DNA of 64,000 nt from Luteimonas aquatica (GTDB lineage: Bacteria; Pseudomonadota; Gammaproteobacteria; Xanthomonadales; Xanthomonadaceae), in NCBI RefSeq assembly GCF_022662575.1, contig NZ_JALBFU010000001.1, positions 1,242,392-1,306,391 of the forward strand, written 5' to 3'. Numbering within the stretch: the stretch's first letter is position 1; every line of letters starts with the position of its first letter. The notes under the pieces are model-generated. The model was not told the origin of the DNA. It ran no database searches and was given only the letters and a program-made list of their open reading frames with translations. Positions 1 through 8,191 of the stretch are shown in pieces. Made by a program: the position numbers and the translations under genes.

Positions 1-54
1 GCCCGAGCGCGTGGCGGGCGTCCCGGTCGCTGCAGCCTTGCCCTCGTCGTGCAT
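1..54 (-). CDS. Start of an unidentified gene, cut by the left window edge
   Basis: The reverse strand has an ATG at 52-54 preceded by a strong Shine-Dalgarno GGAGG about five bases upstream. The 18 codons to the window edge are open and begin MHDEGKAAATG. It lies 71 bp downstream of the SRPBCC gene on the same strand, so the two may share a transcript. Too little is visible to name a family; the Shine-Dalgarno is the main reason for believing it. Confidence 0.45.
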   Translation of the reverse strand, partial: MHDEGKAAATGTPATRSG

Positions 55-125
55 CACTACCTCCAGGCCTGTCCAAAGGAACGCGATCCGCCCGGCACGG
101 CCTTCCGGGCGAATCCCGCATCCCG

Positions 126-581
126 TCACTGGTCGGGGATTTCCGGCTCCACCAGCTTGCCGAGCAGCACCAGCGATTCCTGCCAGCCCAGGTAGCAGAA
201 CTCGACCGGGATGGACTCGGGCACGTTCTCCTGCACGATGTCGATCTCGGTGCCGCAGGCCACCTGGCGGAGCGTGATGGTGGTGGTCATCTCGCCGGGC
301 AGGTTGGGATCCTCGAAGCTGTCGGTGTAGCGGATGCGCTCGCCCGGCACCAGCTCCAGATACGTCCCGCCGAAGCTGTGGCCGTTGCCGGTGGTGAAAT
401 TGGTGAAGCTCATGCGGTGGACGCCCCCCACTTTCGCGTCGAGCTCGTGCACCTTGCAGGTGAAGCCGTTCGGCGGCAGCCACTTGGCCAGGGCGTCGGC
501 GTCGAGGAAGGCGCGGTAGACCCGCTCCGGCGGCGCGGTCAGGACACGGTGGAGGCGGACGGTATGGTCGGCGGTCGTCAT
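126..581 (-). CDS. SRPBCC / AHSA1-family protein
   Basis: This 151-residue protein has the Aha1 C-terminal-like (SRPBCC) fold signature: an N-terminal strand with 'VYRAFLDADALAKWLPP', a central 'GGTYLELVPGERIRYTDSF' strand pair and a C-terminal amphipathic helix with 'GWQESLVLLGKLVEP'. Such stand-alone domains bind small hydrophobic ligands, and their role in bacteria is mostly unknown. The open frame extends to 782 on the reverse strand, but that extension runs through a terminator hairpin and has no protein-like sequence, so I chose the ATG at 579-581 (MTTADH). A gene begins 71 bp downstream at 54. The family call is firm; the ligand is not known. Confidence 0.85.
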   Translation of the reverse strand: MTTADHTVRLHRVLTAPPERVYRAFLDADALAKWLPPNGFTCKVHELDAKVGGVHRMSFTNFTTGNGHSFGGTYLELVPGERIRYTDSFEDPNLPGEMTTTITLRQVACGTEIDIVQENVPESIPVEFCYLGWQESLVLLGKLVEPEIPDQ

Positions 582-751
582 GGGATTTCCCGTTGGCGAG
601 GAGGAGCCCTCTTGCCTGCGACGAAGCAGCCTGCCCGAAATCGACATCGGCCGCCGCGAATTTGCGGCGGTCCAGGCAGCGGATCCCGAGCCGGCCCCCG
701 CAGCCCTCCCTGAAGGCGCCCCGCAGCGCCGCAGGCCGATGCGGCGGGCAG

Positions 752-777
752 AAAAAAGCCCCGCTATGCGGGGCTTT
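752..777 (-). terminator. Rho-independent terminator of the THX gene
   Basis: AAAGCCCCGC at 755-764 pairs perfectly with GCGGGGCTTT at 768-777 around a 3-nt loop. Read on the minus strand the stem is followed by a run of T (752-757 are all A on the plus strand). It sits 30 bp beyond the stop of the THX gene and separates it from the SRPBCC gene. Confidence 0.9.
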
Positions 778-807
778 CTCATGCGGCGCGGGGTCGGCGA
801 TGGCGCC

Positions 808-999
808 TCACTCCTTGGCGGCCGCCTTCTTGGCCACGACCTTCTTGGCCGGCGCCTTGGTCACCGACTTCGTCGCGGCCTTCTTGGCGACGGGAGCCGA
901 GGCCGTGCCCGCGACCTTCTTGGTCGCCTGGCTGCGGGCGTTGCCGTAGCTGGAGTTGTAGCGCTTGCCCTTGGCGGTCTTGCGGTCGCCCTTGCCCAT
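808..999 (-). CDS. 30S ribosomal protein THX-like, lysine/alanine-rich tail
   Basis: The N-terminus MGKGDRKTAKGKRYNSSYG matches the short ribosomal THX family, which begins GKGDxKTxxGK and binds in the head of the 30S subunit. The first 25 residues are the family motif. The remaining 38 are a histone-like run of Ala/Lys/Val (for example AKKVVAKKAA), much longer than the roughly 26-residue Thermus protein. I chose the ATG at 997-999 because it begins the conserved motif and has GGAG seven bases upstream; the open frame to 1056 adds non-conserved residues. A strong terminator follows. The ribosomal role is by family only, and the tail could bind RNA or DNA. Confidence 0.8.
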   Translation of the reverse strand: MGKGDRKTAKGKRYNSSYGNARSQATKKVAGTASAPVAKKAATKSVTKAPAKKVVAKKAAAKE

Positions 1000-1100
1000 G
1001 TTCGTGCTCCGAAGTTCGTGGATGACGTGCTGTCTGGTAACCCAGCATCTTACCACGCCCTCCCGTTCCCTCCGGCCTAGCCCCTACCTACTGGAGCAGA

Positions 1101-1215
1101 GCCCCCTTGGTAAGGGGGCGCCCCGAAGGGGCGGGGATCGGAAGGCAAAAGCCGGGGCCCAAAGTTTGCTACGCAAACTTTGGGATTGATGCCAATGCTG
1201 CGCATTGGCATCAAT
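1101..1215. repeat. Cluster of four consecutive perfect hairpins
   Basis: Four inverted repeats follow one another: GCCCCCTT/AAGGGGGC (1101-1119), CGCCCC/GGGGCG (1119-1133), CCCAAAGTTTGC/GCAAACTTTGGG (1158-1184) and ATTGATGCCAATGC/GCATTGGCATCAAT (1185-1215). All have 3-nt loops. The last overlaps the stop codon of the MerC-like gene. There is no U-run, so these look like palindromic intergenic repeats (REP-like) or processing sites rather than a classical terminator. The CCCAAAGTTTGCG word recurs at 32438-32450. Confidence 0.75.
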
Positions 1216-1621
1216 GCGCGCAACTCGCGTCATGCACATGCCCATGGTTCAGCCGCAGGTTGAGCAGGTGCGCCAGCCCGACCAGGGTGCCGCCGAAGGT
1301 CATCACCGCGGCGTGCAGCCCGACCGAGCCGCTGTGCCAGGGGTCGTAGAGCAGCCCTGCCCAGATGGCCGCCAGGCCGAGCAGCAGCAGGCCCAGCGCG
1401 CGGAACTTGCGATGGCGGCGATAGCCCCAGACCAGACTGAAGGCGCCCATCAGCGTGGCGAACAGCACGAAGCCGCGCTCGAAGCCGTCGCCGAACCACA
1501 CCGACAGGCCCACCGAAGGGATCACCGCCAGGGCCAGGGGCAGCAGCGCGCAATGCAGGGCGCACAGCAGCGAGCCGGTGGCGCCGAGACGATCGAGCAA
1601 TGCGTGCAGATAGGTCTTCAT
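1211..1621 (-). CDS. MerC-family integral membrane protein, predicted Zur target
   Basis: This 136-residue protein has four predicted transmembrane segments and the MerC signature near residues 14-30, 'TGSLLCALHCALLPL', where the two cysteines can bind a metal. MerC proteins import Hg(II) in mercury operons, but there are no mer genes here. The C-terminus is His-rich (HGHVHDASCAH). It is divergent from a ZnuD-like receptor and the two starts flank a perfect Zur-type palindrome. I therefore infer a role in zinc uptake across the inner membrane; that specificity is inference, while the fold is clear. Confidence 0.8.
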   Translation of the reverse strand: MKTYLHALLDRLGATGSLLCALHCALLPLALAVIPSVGLSVWFGDGFERGFVLFATLMGAFSLVWGYRRHRKFRALGLLLLGLAAIWAGLLYDPWHSGSVGLHAAVMTFGGTLVGLAHLLNLRLNHGHVHDASCAH

Positions 1622-1667
1622 GGGGACGTGGAGCGTGACTTGTGGCAGGGGCCGTGTTCTTGTTTTG

Positions 1668-1683
1668 TTATGTTATAACATAA
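1668..1683. promoter_or_regulatory. Zur box between the MerC-like and receptor genes
   Basis: TTATGTTATAACATAA is a perfect 16-bp palindrome and matches the core of gammaproteobacterial Zur operators (ATGTTATAnnATAACAT). It lies 47 bp before the MerC-like start and 38 bp before the receptor start, so it can control both directions. A zur gene lies 4 kb away. It is also strikingly AT-rich against its surroundings. Confidence 0.85.
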
Positions 1684-1720
1684 ATAGCTTCTTGTCTCCC
1701 CCACCGGATCCCCGCCCTCC

Positions 1721-3943
1721 ATGCCAACACTCCGCTTGCCGGCCCGCACCGCTCTCGCCATGGCCCTGGCCGCCGTCCTCACCCCCGCTTTCGCCGCGCC
1801 GGCGCCCCAGGAGGCCGAAGCGGCCCAGGCCGGGGCCAGCCAGCCGGCCTCGGACGAACATCATGTCAAAGACCTGGACCGGGTGATGGTCACCGCCCGG
1901 CCGATCCCGACCACCGCCGAGGACCTGGCGCTGCCGATCGAGGTGCTCGCCGGCGACCGCCTGGACGCGGCCAAGTCCAATTCCATCGGCGAGACGGTGG
2001 CCAAGCTCCCGGGCGTGCAGTCTTCCTATTTCGGCCCCGGCGTCGGCCGTCCGATCATCCGCGGCTTCGACGGCGCGCGCGTGCAGGTGCTCAGCGACGG
2101 CCTGTCCTCCGGCGACGTGTCCACCGTCAGCGTCGACCACGCGGTCACCATCGAACCCTTCCTCGCCAACCAGATCGAGGTGCTCAAGGGACCGGCCACC
2201 CTGCTCTACGGCAGCGGCGCGATCGGCGGCGCGGTGAACGTGGTCGACGGCCGCATCCCCGAGGCGCGCACCGAGCAGCCGCTGCAGGGCCGCGCCGAAC
2301 TGCGCGCCGGCAGCGTCAACGACGAGAAGACCGGCATGCTGCGCCTGGACGGCACCGCCGGCAACCTGGTCTTCCATTTCGACGGCATGCACCGCGAAAC
2401 CGGCGACTACGACATCCCGGGCTACGCCGAGAGCCGCCGGCACATGGCCGAGGAAGGCGAGACGCCCGACCCGGCCACGCGCGGCACGCTGGACAACAGC
2501 GCGGTGCGCACCACCAGCGGCGCGCTCGGCGTGACCTGGGTCGGCGACCGCGGCTTCCTCGGCGTCGGCTACAGCATGTTCAACACGCGCTACGGCGTGC
2601 CCGGCCACGAGCACGAACACGGCGACGACGACCACGGCCACGAGGGCGAGGAAGCCGAGGCCGGCCACGAGGAGGAAGGCGGCGTGCACATCGTCATGGA
2701 CCAGCGCCGCAGCGAGGTACGCGGCGGGCTCGACGATCTGGGTCCCTTCGCCTCGCTGCGCGTGAAGCTGGCGCACACCGACTATACCCACACCGAGTAC
2801 GAGGGCGAGGTGCCCGGCACGGTGTTCGACAACGACAGCACCGAGGGCCGCATCGAGCTCGCCCACAAGCCCTGGGCCGGGTGGAACGGCGCCTTCGGCC
2901 TGCAATGGGCGCAGCGCAAGTTCGACGCCGAGGGCGACGAGGCCTTCGTGCCCCCGTCCAAGTCGCGCGACGTCGGCCTGTTCTGGATCGGTGACCGCGA
3001 GTTCGGCCCGGTGAAGCTGGAGCTGGGCGCGCGCCACGACCGCAACCGCGTCGACGTCGACGATGCCGCCATCGCCATCGGTCGCGATGCGCGCGACCGC
3101 GACTTCGGCACCACCAGCCTGTCGGCGGCGGCGCGCTGGAACGTCGCCGAGGGCTTCCACGTCTCGCTCGGCCTCGACCGCGCGCAGCGCTCGCCCACCG
3201 CCGAGGAACTGTATTCGCAGGGCACGCACGTGGCCACCGGCAGCGTGGAGATCGGCGATGCGCAGCTCGACCGCGAAACCGCCGACCGCGCCGAGCTCGG
3301 CTTCCACTGGCACAGCGGGCCGTTCAAGCTCGGCGCGTCGATCTACCACGTGCGCTACAGCGACTTCATCTACCTGGCCGACACCGGCGTGGAGGAGCAC
3401 GACGGCCCGCTGCGCGTGTGGACGCAGGGCGATGCCCGCTTCAACGGCGCCGAGGCGCAGATGGACTGGAACTTCGCCGACAACGACAGCGGCAGCTGGA
3501 CCGTGCACGTATTCGGCGACATCGTGCGCGGCAAGCTCTCGGGCGGCGGCACGCGCACGCTCGAGGTGTCGGTGCCGCATGGCGACCACACCCACGACTA
3601 CGGCATCGAGCTGGCGCGCAGCGGCAACCTGCCGCGGATGGCGCCGGCGCGCGTGGGCGGGGAACTGCGCTGGGAGCGCGGCCCGATACGCGCCTCGCTC
3701 GGCGCCGTGCGCTACGCCCAGGCCGATCGCGTCGCCGAGCACGAGGAAGAGACGCCCGGCTACACCCTGGTCGACGCGCACCTCGCCTGGCACCGGGACA
3801 CCGCCGCCGGCAACGGCTGGGAGGTGTTCCTGGACGGCAGCAACCTGCTCGACAAGGAAGCGCGCGCGCATACCTCGTTCCTGAAAGACGTGGCGCCCCT
3901 GCCCGGGCGCGGCGTCAGCGGGGGCGTGCGCATCTTCTTCTAG
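1721..3943 (+). CDS. znuD: TonB-dependent outer-membrane zinc receptor, ZnuD-like
   Basis: The 740-residue product has a signal peptide (about residues 1-26), a plug domain ('VMVTARPIPTTAEDL', 'RPIIRGFDGARVQVLSDG', 'VEVLKGPATLLYGSGAIGG'-type motifs within about 55-190) and a 22-strand barrel ending in aromatic Phe. A surface-loop segment at about residues 295-330 is crowded with His, Asp and Glu (HEHEHGDDDHGHEGEE), and a second His cluster (HGDHTHD) follows. This is the hallmark of ZnuD-type zinc receptors. The Zur palindrome upstream supports zinc. TonB-ExbBD energise such receptors and are not in the window. Other metals (Cu, Ni) are possible but less likely. Confidence 0.88.
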   Translation: MPTLRLPARTALAMALAAVLTPAFAAPAPQEAEAAQAGASQPASDEHHVKDLDRVMVTARPIPTTAEDLALPIEVLAGDRLDAAKSNSIGETVAKLPGVQSSYFGPGVGRPIIRGFDGARVQVLSDGLSSGDVSTVSVDHAVTIEPFLANQIEVLKGPATLLYGSGAIGGAVNVVDGRIPEARTEQPLQGRAELRAGSVNDEKTGMLRLDGTAGNLVFHFDGMHRETGDYDIPGYAESRRHMAEEGETPDPATRGTLDNSAVRTTSGALGVTWVGDRGFLGVGYSMFNTRYGVPGHEHEHGDDDHGHEGEEAEAGHEEEGGVHIVMDQRRSEVRGGLDDLGPFASLRVKLAHTDYTHTEYEGEVPGTVFDNDSTEGRIELAHKPWAGWNGAFGLQWAQRKFDAEGDEAFVPPSKSRDVGLFWIGDREFGPVKLELGARHDRNRVDVDDAAIAIGRDARDRDFGTTSLSAAARWNVAEGFHVSLGLDRAQRSPTAEELYSQGTHVATGSVEIGDAQLDRETADRAELGFHWHSGPFKLGASIYHVRYSDFIYLADTGVEEHDGPLRVWTQGDARFNGAEAQMDWNFADNDSGSWTVHVFGDIVRGKLSGGGTRTLEVSVPHGDHTHDYGIELARSGNLPRMAPARVGGELRWERGPIRASLGAVRYAQADRVAEHEEETPGYTLVDAHLAWHRDTAAGNGWEVFLDGSNLLDKEARAHTSFLKDVAPLPGRGVSGGVRIFF

Positions 3944-4134
3944 TCGATCAACGGGCATTCCACGCCGCCCGGTGCGGGCGGCGTGGTTTCGCGACGCCGG
4001 GCCTACCTCCCCCAGCCCGGCGTGCATCACCACCACAGCCGATGCCGCTCGGGCATCGACTGGGCACGGAGCATCACCCGCGGCAGTTCCGGAACCGAAT
4101 CTCTCGGCGGTTCCGGGACTGACCGCGGTTCTTG

Positions 4135-4165
4135 TTGACAAGATACGTGCATATACACTTATCAT
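4135..4165 (+). promoter_or_regulatory. Promoter with overlapping MarR-type operator
   Basis: A TTGACA -35 box lies at 4135-4140, and a weak -10 (TTATCA or TATCAT, 4159-4165) follows at 18-19 bp. The near-palindrome GATACGTG-N6-CACTTATC at 4142-4163 (one mismatch in the arms) fills the spacer and the -10. Such a position is typical of a MarR repressor that controls its own operon. The element stands 29 bp before the marR-like start. Confidence 0.65.
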
Positions 4166-4191
4166 GCGGCACCCTTCCCCGGACCCAGGCG

Positions 4192-4638
4192 ATGAGCGCT
4201 CCCGCCGCCAGCCATTGCACCTGCTTCCTGCTGCGGCGCACCGCGCGCCAGGTCTCGCAGTTCTACGATCGCGAGCTCGCTCCCCTGGGGCTGAGCCTGA
4301 ACCAGTACTCGATCCTCAAGCGCGCCTCGCGCGCGCCGCGCGTGCTCGGCGAGTTCGCCGACGAGCTGGGCATGGACCGCACCACCCTCACCCGCAACCT
4401 GCGGCCGCTGTACGAGGCCGGCTGGCTGCGCGAGCGCCGCGCCGAGGACGACGGGCGCAAGCGCGTCATCGAGATCACGCCCGCCGGCCGCGCGCGCGTG
4501 GATGCGGCCCTGCCGCACTGGCGACGGGCGCAGAAGCGCGTGGAAACGCTGTACGGGCGCGCAGGCATCGAACGCCTGCACGGCGACCTGGACGCGCTGC
4601 GCGCGCGGCTGGCGGCGCTGGCGGAGCGCGAAGCATGA
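4192..4638 (+). CDS. MarR-family transcriptional regulator
   Basis: This 148-residue protein has the MarR winged helix-turn-helix: recognition helix 'LGMDRTTLTRNLRPLYEAGWL' around residues 58-80 and the wing 'RRAEDDGRKRVIEITPAG'. I chose the ATG at 4192 (MSAPAASH); the upstream in-frame ATG at 4132-region lies inside the promoter. The stop overlaps the start of the MFS gene (ATGA), so the pair is one translationally coupled operon. A palindromic operator covers the promoter, so autoregulation is likely. The N-terminal Cys residues (SHCTCF) might sense a ligand or oxidant, but that is speculation. Confidence 0.9.
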   Translation: MSAPAASHCTCFLLRRTARQVSQFYDRELAPLGLSLNQYSILKRASRAPRVLGEFADELGMDRTTLTRNLRPLYEAGWLRERRAEDDGRKRVIEITPAGRARVDAALPHWRRAQKRVETLYGRAGIERLHGDLDALRARLAALAEREA

Positions 4639-5879
4639 GCGGGCCCGCCGTCGCCGGCACGCGTGCCGCATCGAACGCGCAATGGGGCGTGCTGCTGGCC
4701 GCCAGCGCGATCCTGATGCTGACCATGGGCGCGCGCCAGACCACCGGACTGTTCGTCACCCCGATCCACCACAGCAGCGGTCTGGGCATCGCCACGATCA
4801 GCTTCGCGCTGGCGATCGGCCAGTTCGTCTGGGGCGCGGTGCAGCCGCTGTTCGGTGCCGTCGCCGACCGCCACGGCTCCGTGCGCGTGGTCTGGGCCGG
4901 CACGCTGCTGCTGGCGCTGGGCTTGGCGCTGACGCCGTTCCTGCAGTCGCAATGGGGACTGGTGCTCACCCTCGGCCTGCTCACGGCGGCGGGCGCGGGG
5001 GCCGGCAGTTTCTCGATCCTGATCGGCGCCACCGCCGCGCGCCTGGCGCCCGAGCGGCGCTCGTTCGCGGCCGGCCTGATCAATGCCGGCGGCTCGCTCG
5101 GGCAATTCGTGTTCGCGCCGCTGGTGCAGGCCGGCATCGCCGCCGCCGGATGGGCCACGACCATGTTCGGCCTGGCCGCCTCTTCCCTGCTCGCCCTGCC
5201 GCTGGCCTGGGCGCTGCGCCGCAAGCCGGCGCCCGCCGCCGCGCAGGCGCCGATCGACGCCGCGAACGGGCTGCCGCTGCGCGCGCAGCTGCGCGTGGCG
5301 TTGCGCGACCGCAGCTACTGGTGCCTCCACATCGGCTTCTTCACCTGCGGCGTGCACATCGCCTTCCTGGTCACGCACCTGCCGGGCGAGATCGCGCTGT
5401 GCGGGCTGCCGGCCAGCGTCTCGGCCTCGGCGATCGCGCTGATCGGCCTGTTCAACATCGCCGGCAGCCTGAGCATGGGCGTGCTCGGCCAGCGCTACCG
5501 GATGAAATGGCTGCTGGCGGCGATGTACGCCAGCCGCGCGGCGATGATCGCCTTGTATCTGGTCGCGCCGCCGACGCCGCTGACCTTCTACGTGTTCGCC
5601 GCCGCGCTCGGCTTCACCTGGCTGGCGACGGTGCCGCCCACCGCCGGGCTGGTCGGCAAGCTGTTCGGTGCGCGCCACCTGGGCACGCTGTTCGGACTCA
5701 CGCTGTTCTCGCACCAGATCGGCGGTTTCTTCGGCGCCTGGCTCGGCGGGGTGGCGCTGGAAACCTTCGGCGACTACACCTGGATGTGGTACGCGGACAT
5801 GGCGCTGGCGCTGCTGGCCGCGTTGGCCAACCTGCCGATTCGCGAGCAGTCGCCGCGCCTGCAGGCCGCGCCGGCCTGA
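4635..5879 (+). CDS. MFS transporter coupled to a MarR regulator
   Basis: The 414-residue protein has 12 predicted transmembrane helices and the MFS motif A-like loop 'FGAVADRHGSVRVVWAG' between helices 2 and 3. It resembles the NNP/oxalate-formate or monocarboxylate-like branch in its 'GLINAGGSLGQFVFAPL' helix 5. It begins with the ATG overlapping the stop of the MarR gene at 4635-4638. The substrate cannot be read from the sequence; MarR control suggests export or import of a small organic acid or drug. It converges on zur with a hairpin in the 34-bp gap. Confidence 0.87.
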   Translation: MSGPAVAGTRAASNAQWGVLLAASAILMLTMGARQTTGLFVTPIHHSSGLGIATISFALAIGQFVWGAVQPLFGAVADRHGSVRVVWAGTLLLALGLALTPFLQSQWGLVLTLGLLTAAGAGAGSFSILIGATAARLAPERRSFAAGLINAGGSLGQFVFAPLVQAGIAAAGWATTMFGLAASSLLALPLAWALRRKPAPAAAQAPIDAANGLPLRAQLRVALRDRSYWCLHIGFFTCGVHIAFLVTHLPGEIALCGLPASVSASAIALIGLFNIAGSLSMGVLGQRYRMKWLLAAMYASRAAMIALYLVAPPTPLTFYVFAAALGFTWLATVPPTAGLVGKLFGARHLGTLFGLTLFSHQIGGFFGAWLGGVALETFGDYTWMWYADMALALLAALANLPIREQSPRLQAAPA

Positions 5880-5883
5880 TGCG

Positions 5884-5904
5884 CCCGTCGCGGGGCGCGA
5901 CGGT
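5884..5904. terminator. Hairpin between convergent MFS and zur genes
   Basis: CCGTCGCG at 5885-5892 pairs with CGCGACGG at 5896-5903 around a short GGG loop. It lies midway between two converging stop codons. On the plus strand it is followed by TTGT only, so the evidence for termination is the position and the stem rather than a U-run. Confidence 0.45.
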
Positions 5905-5913
5905 TGTAAGGAA

Positions 5914-6411
5914 TCAGGCCGCGCAGCGCGCGCAGAGCCCGTGCACTTCCAGCGTCTGCGCCTGCGGGCGGAAACCGAGCGATTTCGCCCGCTCCTCCAG
6001 CTGCGCCACCACTTCCAGGTCCTCCAGTTCCACCGCCGAGTGGCAGTTGTCGCAGATCAGGAACGGCACCGAATGCTGCGCGGTGTTCGGATGATGGCAG
6101 GCGACGAAGGCGTTGACCGATTCGAGCTTGTGGATGAAGCCGTTGGCGAGCAGGAAATCCAGCGCCCGGTACACGGTGGGCGGCGCGGCCGCGCCGGCGC
6201 CCTCGCCGTCGAGGCTGTTGGCGCGGCTGATCTGTTCGAGCAGGTCGTAGGCCTTGATCGGCTGTCCGGCATCGGCCACCAGCCCCAGCACCCGCGCGCG
6301 GATCGGCGTCAGGCGCAGCCCGCGCTCGTGGCAGGCGCGCTCCACCGCCGCCACGAAGCCGTGGGCGTCGTGGACGTGGTGCCGGGGGTCTGTGCAGACG
6401 GACTTGACCAT
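5914..6411 (-). CDS. zur: Zinc uptake regulator Zur (Fur family)
   Basis: The 165-residue protein has the Fur fold: an N-terminal winged helix with 'RLTPIRARVLGLVADAGQP' (about residues 31-49) and 'PPTVYRALDFLLANGFIHKL', then a metal-binding dimer domain with 'CHHPNTAQHS', CDNC and a second Cys pair CARC at the C-terminus. That pattern fits Zur (structural and regulatory zinc) better than Fur, which has the HHHDH segment. I chose the ATG at 6409-6411 (MVKSVCTD); upstream residues are Arg-rich and not conserved. The Zur palindrome at 1668-1683 next door is its probable target. Confidence 0.87.
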   Translation of the reverse strand: MVKSVCTDPRHHVHDAHGFVAAVERACHERGLRLTPIRARVLGLVADAGQPIKAYDLLEQISRANSLDGEGAGAAAPPTVYRALDFLLANGFIHKLESVNAFVACHHPNTAQHSVPFLICDNCHSAVELEDLEVVAQLEERAKSLGFRPQAQTLEVHGLCARCAA

Positions 6412-6472
6412 GTCCGGATGATGGCGGCGGCGGCGTCGGAACTCAAGTCGAGACCGCGCGCAAGGCCATGAA

Positions 6473-6513
6473 AACACGGCCGAAACGGCCGGGATCGCGA
6501 CCGGCGCGATCCC
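6473..6513 (-). terminator. Double hairpin downstream of gltX
   Basis: On the minus strand, just past the gltX stop, GGGATCGCG/CGCGATCCC (6491-6499 with 6505-6513) is followed directly by GGCCG/CGGCC (6478-6490) and then GTGTTTT. The second stem with the short T-run could end gltX transcription before zur. The call is tentative because the stem is short. Confidence 0.4.
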
Positions 6514-6535
6514 GCGATCCGACGGACCCGCCCGC

Positions 6536-7960
6536 TCAATCGGCGGCGGCGGGAATCTTCCGCAGCGCGGCGTCGATGCGGCGCAGGGCTTCCTCCTGCC
6601 CCGCCAGATAAACGGTATGTGAAATATCCGGACTCACCTGCGTCCCGGTGATCGCCACGCGCAGCGGCTGCGCGATCTTGCCCATGCCGATGCCGAGCGC
6701 TTCGGCGCTCGCGTGCAGGGCCTGGCTCACCGTTTCGGCGCTCCACGCCGGCAGCGCCGCCAGGCGCGCGCGCGCGTCGGCCAGCGGCGCGGCGGCGGCG
6801 GGCACCAGATGCTTGGCGACCGCGGCGTCGTCGTAATGCGTGAGCGGGCCATACCAGACCGCGGCGCGCGCGGCCATGTCCTTGAGCGTCTGCACGCGGT
6901 CGCGCAGCGCCACCACGATGTCGGACGGCGCCGGTCCCCGGGCCAGGTCGTAGCCCGCCTCGCGCAGATGCCATTCCAGGTGCGGGGCGACATCGTTCGG
7001 GTCGTCGCTCTTCAGGTACTGCTGGTTGAGCCAGCCGAGCTTGGCCGGATCCAGGCGCGAGGCCTTGGCGTTGACGTCCTTCAGGTCGAACAGGCGCGTC
7101 ATCTCCCCGATCGAGAAGATCTCCTGGTCGCCGTGCGACCAGCCCAGCCGCACCAGGTAGTTCAGCAGCGCGTGCGGCAGGTAGCCTTCGTCGCGATACT
7201 GCATCACGTCGGCGGCGCCGGTGCGCTTGGAGAGCTTGGCGCCTTCCGGGTCGAGGATCATCGGCAGGTGCGCGAAATGCGGCACCGGGGCGCCGAGCGC
7301 CTGGTAGATGTTGATCTGGCGCGGCGTGTTGTTGACGTGGTCGTCGCCGCGCACCACGTCGGTGATGCCCATGTCGAGATCGTCGACGACCACGGCGAAG
7401 TTGTAGGTCGGATAGCCGTCGGAACGGAAGATCACCAGGTCGTCGAGCTCGCCGTTGCTGATCTCGATGCGGCCCTTGACCTTGTCGTCCCAGGCGACGG
7501 CGCCGTCCAGCGGATTCCTGAAGCGGATCACGCGATTGGGATCGTCGCGATGCGCCTCGTCGAAGGCGCGGTCGGCGCGGTCGCGGTAGGCGCCGTTGTA
7601 GCGCGGCTTCTCGTTGCGCGCCATCGCCGCCTCGCGCATCGCCTCCAGCTCTTCCTTGGTCTCGTAGGCGTAATAGGCGTGTCCGGCCGCGACCAGCTGC
7701 TCGGCCACCTCGCGGTAGCGCTCCAGGCGCCGGGTCTGGTAGATCGGGCCCTCGTCGTAGTCCAGGCCCAGCCAGTCCATCGCCTGCAGGATGGCGTCGA
7801 TCGCCGCCTGGGTGCTGCGCTCGCGATCGGTGTCCTCGATGCGCAGGATGAACTGCCCGCCGCGCCGGCGCGCTTCCAGCCAGCAGTACAGCGCGGTGCG
7901 CGCGCCGCCGATGTGCAGGTATCCGGTGGGGCTGGGGGCGAAGCGGGTACGGCAGGTCAT
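6536..7960 (-). CDS. gltX: Glutamyl-tRNA synthetase
   Basis: This 474-residue class Ic synthetase charges tRNA-Glu with glutamate in the cytoplasm. The HIGH motif is HIGG at residues 16-19 after '[10 protein letters not shown]', and the KMSKS motif is 'AKLSKR' near residue 245. The catalytic region '[31 protein letters not shown]' is complete, and the C-terminal anticodon-binding helices end in '[11 protein letters not shown]'. Length equals the family norm. It is divergent from lpxH across a 231-bp gap. Confidence 0.97.
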   Translation of the reverse strand: MTCRTRFAPSPTGYLHIGGARTALYCWLEARRRGGQFILRIEDTDRERSTQAAIDAILQAMDWLGLDYDEGPIYQTRRLERYREVAEQLVAAGHAYYAYETKEELEAMREAAMARNEKPRYNGAYRDRADRAFDEAHRDDPNRVIRFRNPLDGAVAWDDKVKGRIEISNGELDDLVIFRSDGYPTYNFAVVVDDLDMGITDVVRGDDHVNNTPRQINIYQALGAPVPHFAHLPMILDPEGAKLSKRTGAADVMQYRDEGYLPHALLNYLVRLGWSHGDQEIFSIGEMTRLFDLKDVNAKASRLDPAKLGWLNQQYLKSDDPNDVAPHLEWHLREAGYDLARGPAPSDIVVALRDRVQTLKDMAARAAVWYGPLTHYDDAAVAKHLVPAAAAPLADARARLAALPAWSAETVSQALHASAEALGIGMGKIAQPLRVAITGTQVSPDISHTVYLAGQEEALRRIDAALRKIPAAAD

Positions 7961-8191
7961 GGGCGAGTCGGCGAGCGGCGGAATGGCAGGATTTTACCGG
8001 GCGTGGTTTTACCGGGGGAAGCCGCGTGCTCGAGCCCCGCGGGCCGCGACGCCGCCGAGCGCGAGGCCATGCGAGCGGACGGGCCGGCTCACGGAACCCG
8101 GATCGTGGCGCCGAGGACGGCGACGGAGACCTCGAACGGCCGTTCTGCCGGCCCATCCGGCCTGGATGCGGGCAAGGAATAGAATGGCTCC

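Noticed and set aside
999..1056. N-terminal extension of the THX protein to 1056
   Set aside because: The conserved family start MGKGDR lies at 999 with its own Shine-Dalgarno.
1673..4165. 830-codon open frame on the minus strand over the TonB receptor gene
   Set aside because: It is antisense to a gene with clear family motifs and is a Val/Ala/Arg/His-rich shadow of high-GC codons without domain signals.
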